A stretch of DNA of 64,000 nt from Paralithodes platypus (GCA_032716605.1 CM064509.1:38660924-38724923), one strand, 5' to 3'. Positions 12,791-22,699 are shown, counted from the stretch's first letter. A program made the numbers and translations. Notes: generated by a model not told the origin, from the letters alone.

Positions 12791-13872
12791 TAAATAACTT
12801 TATTGAGTGAAAATAACATAACTATAATAAATGACAGAATAACCAATTAAACACTATCAAATCGCTTCCCGGCATAATTGCGGGTGGAGCGACGAGTGCA
12901 ACTGGGCGTCGTAGCCGGGGCCGCGGTTGAGTGTTCGGATGCGCCGAGGTAAATACGCGTCAAAAGTTACCTCCACTTCCATCACCATCACTCCGGAACC
13001 AGTTGAGCTAGAGAGCTCTACTCAACGCCATTCTACGCAGGAAGGCAAGGCACTCATTTCTATATATGTTTGATTAATGTAGGTAATATATTAAGCGAGA
13101 TTAGCCTTAGTTTACTTTTGTTGATATTCGACCAGATCGCCCGGATACGAGCTCCGTCATTAGGAGAGCCTGCCCAGGCCAGGAGGGTTAAAAGCAATCT
13201 TCTCAACGACTGAATCATATCCTCTACCATCTCCTCAAACTCCAACTCCCTCCATGCTCTGGTCTTTGGTGGCATGTAAGCTACTGCTATGTCTAGCTTT
13301 TTTCCTTCTATATCATTGAGTTCAACTGCCATTATTTCTGCCTTGTCATTATTTAACTCCACGTGTTTTGCTGTCATAGGGTTCTTAACTAATACTGCCA
13401 CTCCACCTCCCCTTTTACCCTTTCTATCATATCTCCATATATTATATCCTTCACTAAACACTATGTTGCTGTCAAAGTTCTGGTTCAGCTTTGTCTCCGT
13501 CAAACTGACTATCTGTGGTTGATCTTTTCTTAATATATAATCTAACTCTACCTTTTTACTGTTTATTCCATCTATATTAGTGTAGTAGCACAGTATTTTT
13601 GAATCCACCTCCTTGTTTCTCTTCCCTCTCTGCCTCCTACCAGGTTCACCTCCTCCTCCATCCTTTCCCTGACCCAGTTCCACCTCCCCTGCTAATTCTA
13701 TTCTCCTCCCCCCCCCCCCCTCCACAACCTCCCATACCCCCTCTCTCTCCCTCTGTTCCACCTTCTCCACCACATCCTGGCTCTCTCTCCGGTCCCCTGC
13801 TCCCTGCACTATCTCTCGCTCCGTCTCCTTGCTTTGACTTCGTACTTGTCTCTCTGTCTCTTTCCCTATCAC

Positions 13873-15236
13873 TCCTCTTACTTTCGGTTCTTGGTGGCTC
13901 CTGATGTACCACTTCCTTACTTGCCCTTCCCTTATTCTCCAAAAAAATTCTTCTTTTGCTCTTCAGACAACTTTCCATTCTCTTCATCAGCCTTAGCTTG
14001 GAGTTCCCTTAACTGTTCTCGTTCTTCTACACTTAGGTCCTTTTTACCCTTACAGTACTGTATATGATTCAGCTCTGTCGAATTTAATTTCCAGCTCACA
14101 TTGGCAACTGCTTCTGCTGTTGATCTAAACTTTAGTTCCACTCTTAGTGGTCTCATCTCGCCCTTCTTATATTTTCCTAACCTTCTCACCTCCTCCAGTA
14201 CTTTTACCCATCCATAACCCTCGTCTAAGTAATCCAGTATCCCCTTGACTTTCACAACATCCCTTTCCTTTCTTACCTTCATATCTGCCAGGTGCTCTTC
14301 CACATCTCCAAAGATTACTACACACTTACCTCTATCTATTGTCTCTCTCACTACCTTCTCTTTCTTCTTTAAAACTTGCACTACATTTTTTTCAAACTCT
14401 TTCTTTTCCTTTTCTTACAGTTTTCTTACAGTTTCTTACAGTAGATCCTCTGGAAAAAGGCAAACTATGCCTGTGTATCCAGCTCAGTACCAGTACTTGC
14501 ACTGCTGCGGTCGTTCACGGTGTTGGCGGCGGCGGTAGCAGACGCAAAATTTTTACTATTCTGTATTTTTGTTTTATAATCAAACTTCAAATCTTGTCTT
14601 CCCCATGCTTTATCAAGATTACTTTCAAACTCCCTTATTGATTCGGAATCGACTACATACTGGGGCAGTGCGTTCCACTCATTTACCACTCTATCACAAA
14701 ATGAGTTCTTTGCCTTCTCAAGCCTATTTCTTTCTTTGTAAATTTTCTCTCTCTTCCTTCTGCTCCTTCACAATTTCTTCAAGGGCTACCATCGTGGCAC
14801 TCTCTACCCTTGTCCACTAATTTTTTACCTCACTAATTCCTTTTACTTCCTCACTCAGGTGGCCCTCATATTCCTTAAGCTGAGCCTTGAGTGCCACATT
14901 TTCCGCCGCTAACTCGTCTACGCTGGCCATCACTGCCTCTAGGCTGTCACTTACTGGTCTAGGCCTATCCACCCCGCTAGTAACGCCACACATATCGGAC
15001 AAAACTTCTACTTTAGCCCCTAACTCCGTCCTCCAATTTTCCATCACTCCCCTCCATCTCACAAGACCCATCAATTGTTTTTTCATACTTGCCAACTGAT
15101 CATCCTTGTCCTCGGTGATAAAGCCTTCAAATTCGTATTCCTCCTCATCCCCAGCTAGGCTTTCACGCCTTTCCGCCATCGCGAGGTGGTCGTCTGCCAG
15201 CCTAAAAACAACAATCGCCCCACTATCCCATCTCAC
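13873..15236 (-). pseudogene. LINE A ORF1, coiled-coil RNA-binding type
   Basis: Read right to left. The N-terminal part (15236-14817) has a charged start (MAERRESLAGDEEE region) and a heptad-rich stretch around AAENVALKAQLKEYEG, ending at a TAA near 14820. The C-terminal part (14381-13932) is basic, with KEKVVRETIDRG, KGEMRPLRVELKF and a KADEENGKL segment. LINE B ORF1 at 54732-55817 has the same order. Damage: the TAA at ~14820, the LINE B fragment at 14412-14750, and a probable one-base loss in a T run near 13945. After that run the frame stays open into the endonuclease, so the ancestral ORF1 and ORF2 may have been one frame. Confidence 0.78.
14412..14750 (-). mobile_element. LINE B 3' fragment inserted in LINE A ORF1
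   Basis: A 5'-truncated minus-strand copy of the LINE B 3' end. It covers the last ORF2 codons (WNALPQYVVDSESIREFES region), the 3' UTR and three tail repeats of ACTGTAAGAA type. It is nearly identical to 47840-48172 and 59190-59512. The ends were placed by alignment to those copies; target duplication is not clear because the site is T/C-rich. Confidence 0.88.
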
Positions 15237-15455
15237 TCCAGGAACTGTTTTACTTAATCCATATTTTCAATTACAGTACTTGGAATATCCAATTACATCT
15301 GAATTGCTCATAAAACACCTAATTACTTATGAAATGCACATATAAATTTCCGGGACAACACTTAGACACTCCTATCAACTTCACACAAGGTAACTCATTA
15401 TCGGAGAGCAGCTGCGAGGTGTTGACAGCTCGGAGGTCGGCGGAGGAGTATGTAC

Positions 15456-15830
15456 CTCACCCGCCGGACAATAACGCCGGCGGGAGGACCCGACGCACTG
15501 GTGACGGCTTGGAACAGGTGGAGTTCCGTTTATCTGTTTCCGCCACCAGACGTTCTCTAATGTGCCACGTAGTAAACAAACTACAGGATTATCGGGGCGT
15601 AGTCTCGTTAATCGCGCCCCTGTGGCCGGCGCAGTTGTGGTACCAGCAATTGAAAACGTGGTGCCCGAACACGGTGTCGCTTCCGGTCGGGTATTTCCAC
15701 TTAGACACGATTGGCAACCTAGAGACCTCGCTGATTTTTGCATTATGGACATTCAGGAGGCCAAGTGGCTAACACCGTATGGTAGAAACGTGACCGATAA
15801 ATTCATGAATCAATATACCCAATTAAAATG
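15456..15830 (+). pseudogene. DIRS1 RT-RH to recombinase linker, resumed after LINE A
   Basis: The frame that broke at HKLPLYL near 6462 resumes here as YLTRRTITPAGGPDALV followed by a TAWNRW..YLFPPP motif, typical of the region after DIRS RNase H. Frame changes follow near 15560, and the recombinase N-terminal region (SKQTTGLSGRSLV, DWQPRDLADFCIMD, EAKWLTPYG) runs to about 15830. The same arrangement without a gap is found in DIRS2 at 37294-37560. Confidence 0.75.
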
Positions 15831-16285
15831 TAAAACTTGCAAACTAAACAAACCAAAATTGGGATAAGGACAATATAAAGTCAAATTAAATTATCAAAAT
15901 CGCTATGTGGAAACAACGCTTACTAAAATGAAAATTATTAAATAAAAGAACACAATCCACCACATAGGGTGTACATTACTACATGAGCAAGTTAATCTGT
16001 TTCCCAAGCAAACTAATCACACATATAACAACGCACTATCGTCACGTTAAAGGAAGTAGTCAAGTTTGGGAAGTCCGGGACGTTCTGGCAAATTTTACTA
16101 AACTCTGCATGACTAAAGAAACTACATGTTAAATGTCAAAATATTATTTAAAATCAAATTTGCAACATGACAAGACATTAACAATAGTACAAAATACAAA
16201 TATTGATAAGATATCTATACTATTACAAAATAATATATAAAATACAGTACAGCACTCACTAACGATAGTGCTATCGGGTAGGTAC
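15831..16285 (+). other. AT-rich segment splitting the DIRS1 recombinase (candidate intron)
   Basis: About 455 bp, strongly AT-rich compared with its neighbours and without open frames. It lies inside the recombinase: coding character ends near KFMNQY (15815) and resumes as QSTKRQYQSQQQSF at about 16286. DIRS2 has no equivalent gap. It could be a spliceosomal intron, as reported for some DIRS-group elements, or a decayed insertion. Possible donor GTAAAA at 15831; the acceptor (AG near 16285) has a poor pyrimidine tract. I see no terminal repeats or target duplication. Confidence 0.5.
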
Positions 16286-17165
16286 CTGTAAGCAATCTAC
16301 AAAGAGACAGTATCAATCGCAACAGCAGTCCTTTACTTCTTGGATACTTAGAACAGAACAAACCGTACCTTCGGTGGCTTTGGTTTTTCATTATTTAAAC
16401 TATCTGTTCGAGCAGAAACGTCTATCTGTAGTAACATTAAAAAATCACTTAACAGCGATTAGGATGCCATTCTTTGACCTTACAGGTCTAACCATACCAC
16501 TAGCGGAGGAAACAGGTTTCATGAGAGCATGTTTTAAACTCCGCCCACCTCCCCGTCAGCTCATGCCTACCTGGTCTCTGGACAAGGCGTTGTCTTTACT
16601 TCATTCCCGTCTGTACCAAAATACTGCAGATTTTGACTTACTTTTAAAAAGGGCAGTATTCCTTATGGCTTTGGCTACCGGGAACAGGGTATCTGAGCTG
16701 GCGGAGATGAGCAACACACCTAATTGCATAAGGGTTGGTAGGCTCAATGAGTGTATTCACTTTGCACCTTCCCCGGGGTTCATCGCCAAAAATGAACACA
16801 GTGAACACATGTTTTCAGAGTTCACGGTGCCGGCGTTGAAAAGGGGAAAAGTGCACCATAATTTATGTCCAGTGCTAGCTCTAACCAAATATTTGAGAGT
16901 AGCACCTCTGAATCAACAGGGTGCTTTATGGGTAGCAAGTACGGGCAAACACTTAATGAAACGTAAACTAGCTTCTCTCCTAGTCGAAGTCATTAAAGAG
17001 AGTAATCCCGGCGTCGTGGGAAGAGCCCACGATTTACGCAAATGGGCGGCCTCTTTGCGTTTCCTTAAGAATTTTTCTGTTGAGGACATAGCGTCCACGC
17101 ACCTATGGTCCTCTATTATCATACGTTTTTGACTCGATACCTTTCAGTAGCTCTAGACAGACCTT
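16286..17165 (+). pseudogene. DIRS1 tyrosine recombinase, main domain
   Basis: A YR integrase that would insert the circular DNA copy. After the core-binding part (KRLSVVTLKNHLTAI, then RPPPRQLMPTWSLDKAL) comes box I with the catalytic Arg in ATGNRVSELAEM (about 16675-16710), then box II HDLR in GRAHDLRKWAASL (about 17020-17060). The catalytic Tyr lies in YHTFLTRYL (about 17117-17145), reached only by a one-base frame change near 17112, so a single small lesion removes the nucleophile from the open frame. All other expected residues are present. The domain aligns with the DIRS2 YR at 37600-38400. Confidence 0.9.
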
Positions 17166-17904
17166 CCATGCCATGTATAGCTTTAAGGCAGAGGGTCTAG
17201 GTGGCCTCTAAGTCACTTATTTTTTAGATTAAGAAAAGAGGGGGGGGTGGGGGGGTGCAGTCAGTGTAACATAGGACACCCTAGACCCCGCCGGAGTATG
17301 TGTTCGGAGCATACGAGCTGTGATACTGTATGTAGGTGTTGTGATATAAAATTTCTCTGTAGTATTCATTACAGGAAATTGTGCTAAAGTACAATAGTAG
17401 TAAAACAACAATTCTTGTTGTAAGTAGTTTTGGCTGTGAAGCAATATAATTTTAAGAAATCTCAGTAGTTGCGACTGCGAATTTTATTTTTGATGTACAG
17501 TAAGTACTTCTGCATAAGTACAAGAGTTCAGTACTTCTGCGAAAGTACAAGAGTTCATTTTATGTTTGGGTATATTTTTAGGAATATATCCACTAGTTTA
17601 ATGGGGTTTATATGTGCACATGTAGACTTATAAGTTTTTATTTTTCACCACTTACTTTAAGTGGGGTGCCTTCTTAACTAGCAGATCTGTGTACAGAGTC
17701 TCAGAGTTAACCCTTTTTATTCAAGCAGGCTTCTTCGAAGCACGCTCCTGCTTGTACCCCTTTTTGAATATATATGCTGTATAAAGTTTATGCGCAAAAA
17801 TATATATTTTTTACAAAGTAAGAATACTATGTGGTTGTTTGATTATCTGCTTTTGCTAGAGTTATGATATGATTACGAATGTCCCCCTCCAGTCTTAGAT
17901 ATCA
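17166..17904 (+). other. DIRS1 3' non-coding region
   Basis: AT-rich sequence between the recombinase and the internal complementary region. It includes a G-rich run at 17240-17255 and a twice-repeated AAGTACAAGAGTTCA block (about 17510-17560). I find no gene here. Confidence 0.6.
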
Positions 17905-18010
17905 GGCATAATCGTCAATGATGGAGGGGCCACTAATAAATTATAGGTTTGACTCCTGCAAGGAGGTAAAGAAAACCTAATATTTAGTAGTGGCCCCGTA
18001 ATCATTGACG
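17905..18010 (+). repeat. DIRS1 internal complementary region
   Basis: Bases 17905-17941 are the reverse complement of the element's left end (287-325) and 17942-18010 of its right end (back from 18436). The join between 17941 and 17942 is therefore the circle junction. This is the hallmark of DIRS elements, used as template to restore complete ends during circle formation. The match at the junction is exact. Confidence 0.95.
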
Positions 18011-18083
18011 ACTGGGGCCCTCCCGACCATCCCCTTCCCATTCGTTGATGTATTAAGGATTTTGGTTTACTTGATATGTCAGT

Positions 18084-18436
18084 GAAGAAGGAAGTATGAC
18101 GCCTGAAGTCAGCGTCTGGTCAAATATCCACACAAGTACATCCACGAGTATATGGAAAGCTTATGAATAGTTATTCTTATTTTCTTTTATTTATTATTTG
18201 TTACAAAGTTTTTTCGTAGTGAGAACCCAATTTCATAATGACAGAACCATGAGTGAGGTTGCGTGCGCTCATGATGAAGGCTCCTCAAATTTGTTATGCT
18301 CTGCGCGGTAGATTCAAACTACGGTAAATGAGCGTTTGAAGAGGAGGCCTTATGTAATAGGCATAATCATCAATGATTACGGGGCCACTACTAAATATTA
18401 GGTTTTCTTTATCTCCTTGCAGGAGTCAAACCTATA
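18084..18436 (+). repeat. DIRS1 right inverted terminal repeat
   Basis: Reverse complement of 305-600 from 18084 to 18376, followed by a right-end-specific extension of about 60 bp ending CAAACCTATA at 18436. The extension is represented in the internal complementary region, which fixes the end. Confidence 0.93.
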
Positions 18437-18867
18437 GTGTTGCATCTGGGCAGGTTTCAACGACGGAGATATTCAGTCTCTTCAGATAGCTCAGAAGAGC
18501 TGGATGGTGCCCACATCTCAGCCTGGACAGGTGGACTCTGTCCTCGCGAGTAAGGGAGGATTAAAAAGGATGGATTTTGGGAGGTCGTGCCTGCAGTTGA
18601 GTGTTGTCTATGAATAATTGGATGGAATGGCGAGAGATATGAGTATGGATGTGCTTCTGGAAGCTGGTTTGGGGTGGGCAGGGAAGGAGAGATGACAGTA
18701 TTTGTGTGTGATACGGTGTGCTGGGTGTTATTTTGATATTCCTTGGTGTCTGTGGGTGTGCTGCCATGTAGTGTAGTGGGTGGTGTGGGTTTGTGGAGGT
18801 TGCAGCCAGGAATTGAGTGCCTCTCATGTCTAGGTGGTCTCTGACTTTAAGGACTTTGGTTTCTTGA
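18437..18867 (-). pseudogene. LINE C ORF2, C-terminal part, resumed after DIRS1
   Basis: Minus-strand continuation of LINE C. Bases 18437-18545 align with 50487-50597, whose translation has LARLRCGHHPALLSYQKRL followed by a CxxC...EHxxxxC motif common at the ends of I/Jockey-type ORF2 proteins. Upstream, 18561-18867 reads DLHQETKVLKVRDHLDMRG and a P/H/Q-rich stretch. The sequence is interrupted on its 5' side by LINE D at about 18868. Confidence 0.8.
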
Positions 18868-21139
18868 TGTAGGTCACTGTCTGATACAGGCCACCTGTCT
18901 ATCACCTACCACACCTTCCCACTCTGAACCTGTTTTGGTGACTAAATGGCATTATGATAGGGCAGACTGGGAGGGTCTTCAAGGTTTCTTTATTGATATT
19001 CCCTGGACCTCTTTCTTTTCTAATGATGCACACTCCACCTTGAGCCACATACAAGATTTTGTAAAAATTGGAATGGAAACTTTTATTCCTCATCAAAAGT
19101 ACAGTAAAAGATCTAATTCACCTAAATGGTTTGACCATAATTGTGCTAGAGTAACTGAACAAAAAGCAATAGCCTACAATGCATACACAAGATCAAAAAC
19201 ACATGAAGCCTTTAATTACTTTAGAAACATCAGAAATCATGCCAAAACTGTATTAAACCTAACTAAATCAAACTTTCTCCACAAGCAGGCAAATAAACTT
19301 CTAAATAATCCAAATGATAACAAAATATTTTGGTCTACTCTTAACTCATTTAAATCCAACTTCACTACTGCTTCATCCATTTCCACCATTAAAATCTCCG
19401 ACTGGCAATCTTGTAAGTGACCCACGAGGTAAAGCTAACCTTCTTGCGGATATTTTCTCCACCAACTCAACCTTAGATGAAATAAATCAAGATGTCCCTG
19501 TACTTAATTTTAATTCGCCTGAAATTCCCTCACTTAAGATCCACACCAGACATGTCAAAACTATTTTGCAGAATCTCTCAGTAGATAAGGCTCCTGGTCC
19601 AGATGAAATTCCTCCAATAGTACTTAAGAATTGCTCCTTGGTGCTCGCTCCTGTATTGGCAAACATTTGTCCGTCTGTGTACTCATACCTCATGTTTCCC
19701 AGTACCCTGGAAAGAAGCAAACATCCATCCAGTTCCTAAAAAAGGTGCCTCTTCAGATCCATCAAACTACAGACCAATAGCTATAACTTCCACTCTTGGT
19801 AAAGTCTTTGAAATTATATTAAATAATCACATAATTAAGCATCTGAGAATAATAAATTAATCAGTGATAGGCAATATGGTTTTAGACGATGTCGATCAAC
19901 TGCAGACATGCTTTGCCTTCTTACGCATCAAATCAACCAAGCTACAGACCAACGTGGTGAAACACATACAATAGCACTGGATATATCAAAGGCATTTGAT
20001 AGAGTCTGGCATCAATCCTTATTGTCGAAGATGTCACACTACGGCCTTGCATCATTAGTTCCACTAATTTCTTCTTATCTTCATAACAGAAAAATATGTG
20101 TAATGGTAGATGGTCTTTATTCTCAATTTCACTCAATAAATGCTGGTGTTCCCCAGGGATCAGTTTTGGCCCCAATTTTGTTCCTCATTCATATCAATGA
20201 TCTCATATCTACCACTCATAATCCAATACATTCCTACGCAGATGACTCAACACTCCACAGTTCCTTCACATTTACCAATTCTTTCACCCAACCCGATCTT
20301 ACAAATTCAAAAATAAACACTGCAATTTCTCTGAACCAGGACCTTCTAGAATTAATGGATGGGGACAAAAGAATCTAGTTTCCTTTAATGCACAGAAAAC
20401 CAAGTACATTCAATTTTCTAACCGACAGAATCTCACTGACTCCCTTATATTTGTTAATGATGTAAATATTCCCACTTCCCCTAGTATTGACATTCTCGGT
20501 GTAACATTAACTACTAACTTGAGCTGGACACATTATGTTAGAAGCATTGCTAAGAATGCCTCTAAAAAACTGGGACTCCTGTACAGAGTTCGAGAATTCT
20601 TCACTGACGAGCAGTTGGCCGTAATATATAAAAGTCATGTGCGTTCTCTCAGATGGATTACTGTTCACCTCTGTGGGGTGGAAGTGGAGTGGTTGCATTG
20701 AGGCAGTTGGACAAAATTCAAAATAAAGCTATTAGATTAATCAATAACCCTGCAATCACACAGGACCTTCTTACATTATCCATACGAAGAAACGTTGCAT
20801 TCCCTTGCATTATTCTACAGATATTTTCACAGTAATTGTTCCGAGGAACTTGCTTCAATTGTGCCGCCTCTCCACATCTTTCCCCGTAGAACTAGGGCAG
20901 CTGAGAGCGCCCATGAATTTACACTTTCTCCTCCACAATGCAGAACTTCTGCATATCAGAATTCATTTATCCCCAGAGCTACTACTCTTTGGAATTCACT
21001 TCCCTCGAATTGCTTTCCACAAACTTACAATCTACAAATGTTTAAATCCAGTTGTTACAAACATTTTATGAATGGAGGATGCCTTTAGGCACATGGACCT
21101 TTTTGTTTTATCTGTGTTTTTCCTTCCTCCATTCATTGT

Positions 21140-21172
<33 letters not shown>
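18868..21172 (+). mobile_element. LINE D: poly(A) LINE with decayed ORF2, inserted in LINE C
   Basis: A 5'-truncated plus-strand LINE starting at the end of its endonuclease (SDTGHLSITYH) and ending in poly(A) at 21147-21175. RT motifs are recognisable in order: LSVDKAPGPDEIPPIVLKN, ALDISKAFDRVWHQSL, AGVPQGSVLAPILF, SYADDSTLH, then a C-terminal region with KIQNKAIRLINNP and WNSLPSNCFP. At least six stops or frameshifts (near 19418, 19737, 19857, 20376, 20699, 20833) break it. A related 3' fragment is at 30605-31243. Confidence 0.87.
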
Positions 21173-21177
<5 letters not shown>

Positions 21178-21304
21178 GATCTGTAGGTGTAGTAGCTGTG
21201 TAGCCTGTGATGATTTTTAGGGCTTTGTTTTTAATAGACTGCAAGGTCTTGTTATGTGTTTCAGCTAGGTTAGAAGCCCAGGCAGGGCTTGCATATTCCA
21301 TCAC
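21173..21304 (-). pseudogene. LINE C ORF2 fragment between LINE D and a repeat insertion
   Basis: Minus-strand MEYASPAWASNLAETHNKTLQS, NKALKIITGYTATTPTDH. This is the RT thumb segment that continues as LHQETKV at 18867 once LINE D is removed, so LINE D lies within this LINE C codon run. Confidence 0.82.
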
Positions 21305-21835
21305 CCCCAGGGGGTAAGGGGGCCTTCATCTAATGGTGGAGGAAAAAAATAATCTGCCTCACGCATCCTACTGTGTGTCGTACAAGGCACTTAGCACTGT
21401 CTTGGTATGGCACTGCTGAGGCTGGTGGGGTGCGGATAGGTGCCACAGGGGACTGAATCTTACCTGGGCGCTGTTTGGCACCACACCTGTGTCAGCAACA
21501 GTGTTTGCATGTTGGAACTGTGTTGGGGCAGGACTTTATTATTCTATTATCCAATTGCCTAATATACAGTAGAGTCTTGTTATGGTGCTGTCTTTTTGTA
21601 ACACTGTTAAGGCTGGTGTGGTTGCAGATACTGCAGGTGCAAGTGCTGCAGGGAGACTCTGCTGAGGCATGGTTAGCATTATACCAACATCAGCCACAGT
21701 GATGACTTGGTGGGGCAGTGCTGTGGCAGGACTTTATTGTACTACAGTACACTCCAACTACTCAAAGGCAACCCCGTCTGAGCCGTTACAATGCATGTAA
21801 TGGAAAAATGACGTTAAACCATTGTATGTATGTAT
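21305..21835 (+). mobile_element. Non-autonomous repeat with (TGTA)n tail, inserted in LINE C
   Basis: About 530 bp without coding character, starting at CCCCCAGGGGGTAAGG and ending AAACCATTG(TATG)n. It contains two diverged tandem halves (about 21395-21572 and 21573-21750) sharing CTTGGTATGG/CTTGTTATGG starts and GGCAGGACTTTATT ends. Tail type and position suggest a SINE-like element; no promoter boxes were recognised. Confidence 0.55.
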
Positions 21836-22184
21836 GTACTGTATATCACTGATCTTATGTATTGTTTGTATACTGTGGTGGTAGTTTCTTTGTTGTGTCC
21901 AAATTTTGTGTGAGCAAGTGACCTGAGGGTGTTAAGTCTGGGTGTCAGTTTATTTTTTATCTTTGTGGTGTGCTGTTTGAATGTCAATAGAGTATCATAT
22001 GTTATTGCTAGGATTTTGGGTGCATGTGTGTGTGCGTGTTAGAGGGGTGATGTTTATGGTGAGGTGCGGGGTCTTTTTGCATTCGGCTGTCCAGGTTGTG
22101 AGGAGGATTGCAGTGGATTTGGCTGGGGCCAACTTGAGTCTGTTTGTAGTGCATCAGTCATGTACAGTAGTGTATTGTTGAGAT
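21836..22184 (-). pseudogene. LINE C ORF2 fragment, RT palm-thumb region
   Basis: Minus-strand reading gives NLSPAKSTAILLTTWTAECKK, then APKILAITYDTLLTFKQH and KIKNKLTPRLNTLRSLAHTKFGHNKETT, a standard segment after the YADD box in I/Jockey-type LINEs. It is open over most of its length and links the pieces at 21173-21304 and 22366-22484. Confidence 0.78.
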
Positions 22185-22365
22185 GCACCAAGGGGTGGAC
22201 CGAGGAAGACCTGGGATCGGACTATACGCGCCGATCTCAAATCCAAGAACTTGACAAGTGAAGCAGCCCTTAACAGGGTTGCCTGGAACGCCGCCATTAG
22301 GACAAGAGACTGAAACTGCACTTATGTGTGGAACACTCAGTCTTAAAATGTTATGTATGTATGTA
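22185..22365 (+). mobile_element. 3' end of another LINE with (TATG)n tail
   Basis: Plus-strand reading RRPGRPRKTWDRTIRADLKSK followed by AALNRVAWNAAIRTRD and a stop. This is the C-terminal signature of RTE-like or related LINE ORF2 proteins. After a short 3' UTR it ends in (TATG)n at 22345-22362. It is probably related to LINE F at 62641-63345. Confidence 0.65.
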
Positions 22366-22484
22366 TGTATAGGGTTGAAGGAAAAGTGTTGCTCTGTCTG
22401 GGTCTTGGTGTGTGCATGTGAGTGTTATGTTGTCTGCGTAGGAAGTTATATTTATTTGGGGTGTGTGGGGTGTTGGTATATCAG
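22366..22484 (-). pseudogene. LINE C ORF2 fragment with the RT YADN box
   Basis: Minus-strand PTPHTPQINITSYADNITLTCTH. The usual catalytic YADD is YADN in this copy, so the second catalytic Asp is replaced. It continues toward 22184 after the small LINE insertion. Confidence 0.75.
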
Positions 22485-22695
22485 CGGCTCGCTGGTGTAG
22501 TGACTAGCGTCCTGGACTTCCACCCAGAAGGCCCAGGATCGCGCCCACGCTCGGCGCATTAAAGATTTTTCACAAGCACTGAGCCGTTACTGTCCCTCAT
22601 GAGCAAGGGGATGGAGTAGTAGTACAGAACCCCAATGGAAATACGCCTAATCGGCCTTATTGGGCTATCCTTAGCTGGCTTAGCATGCGCTAGCT
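22485..22695 (+). mobile_element. tRNA-derived SINE
   Basis: The first ~70 bases (22485-22555) resemble a tRNA of the Gln/Glu/Asp type: an A box read as TGGTGTAGTGACTAGCG, a CCTGGACTTCCACCCAG anticodon-stem-like stretch and a weak B box GGATCGCGCCC. About 140 bp of unrelated body follow. It is not a functional tRNA because the stems do not close. No target duplication was identified; the 3' limit is set by the MITE at 22700. Confidence 0.7.
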
Positions 22696-22699
22696 TTAA

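Larger units (their letters stand above)
9472..13187 (+). mobile_element. piggyBac-type DNA transposon inserted in LINE A
   Basis: Flanked by the TTAA duplication characteristic of piggyBac (9468-9471 and 13188-13191). The ends begin CCCTTCCAGCCCGGG on the left and, reversed, CCCTCCTGGCCTGGG on the right, an imperfect terminal inverted repeat. It encodes one transposase, broken by frameshifts. The 3' non-coding part contains short tandem repeats (12355-12790) and a GC-rich subterminal block (12870-13040), part of which is shared with the MITE at 22700-23179. Confidence 0.94.
8211..13872 (-). pseudogene. LINE A ORF2, endonuclease domain in three pieces
   Basis: An apurinic-type (EEP) endonuclease read right to left. 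The piece at 13192-13872 starts with a KILCYYTNIDGINSKK-type motif and contains SLTETKL and KGKRGGGVAVLV. The next at 9232-9467 starts with NRLILVGDFN and includes the SKLDLIF segment. The third, 8211-8672, begins at KSDHLLLKW and covers the linker to RT. The first junction is piggyBac (9472-13187): joining across a single TTAA gives LLLRKNRLILVGDFN in frame. The second is the SINE (8685-9219), inserted directly in front of the catalytic SDH motif. One stop lies in the middle piece near 9346. Confidence 0.88.
6463..15450 (-). mobile_element. LINE A: CR1-like LINE inserted in DIRS1, itself carrying three insertions
   Basis: A near full-length minus-strand non-LTR retrotransposon. The 3' end (6463-6530) carries repeats of an ATTTACCTAATT unit (plus-strand reading), and the 5' end lies near 15450 in a GC-rich 5' UTR. 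DIRS1 sequence reads GTATTTACCT at the left junction and GTATGTACCT at the right, a likely duplication with one mismatch. Removing piggyBac, the SINE and the LINE B fragment leaves about 4.4 kb: a coiled-coil ORF1 then an endonuclease-RT ORF2, the usual CR1-group plan. The 3' part recurs at 36733-37293 with the same tail. Clade placement (CR1/L2 group) is by motif style, not phylogeny. Confidence 0.88.
287..18436 (+). mobile_element. DIRS1: DIRS-type tyrosine-recombinase retrotransposon (interrupted)
   Basis: The element has inverted terminal repeats (287-600 and 18084-18436), an internal complementary region (17905-18010), and plus-strand gag-like, RT-RNase H and tyrosine recombinase (YR) genes in the usual DIRS order. 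Boundaries are exact: the internal complementary region reads as the reverse complement of the right end (ending CCTATA at 18436) joined to the left end (starting ATTTATTAG at 287). The uninterrupted target is seen at 50317-50597, so there is no target-site duplication, as expected of DIRS elements that insert a circular DNA with a YR. Removing LINE A leaves about 9.1 kb. I see no DAM-like methyltransferase domain. The element is non-functional as it stands, because of stops, frameshifts and the LINE A insertion. Confidence 0.93.

Noticed and set aside
13599..13904. Proline-rich open frame on the plus strand
   Set aside because: It is the complement of the low-complexity charged linker of LINE A (minus strand), dominated by CCT/CCC runs.
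15456..17165. DAM-like methyltransferase domain of some DIRS elements
   Set aside because: No methyltransferase motifs were found in either DIRS element, between RNase H and the recombinase or elsewhere.
22485..22560. A functional tRNA gene
   Set aside because: A-box and anticodon-stem likeness is clear, but the stems do not pair and the B box is poor; it reads as a SINE head.
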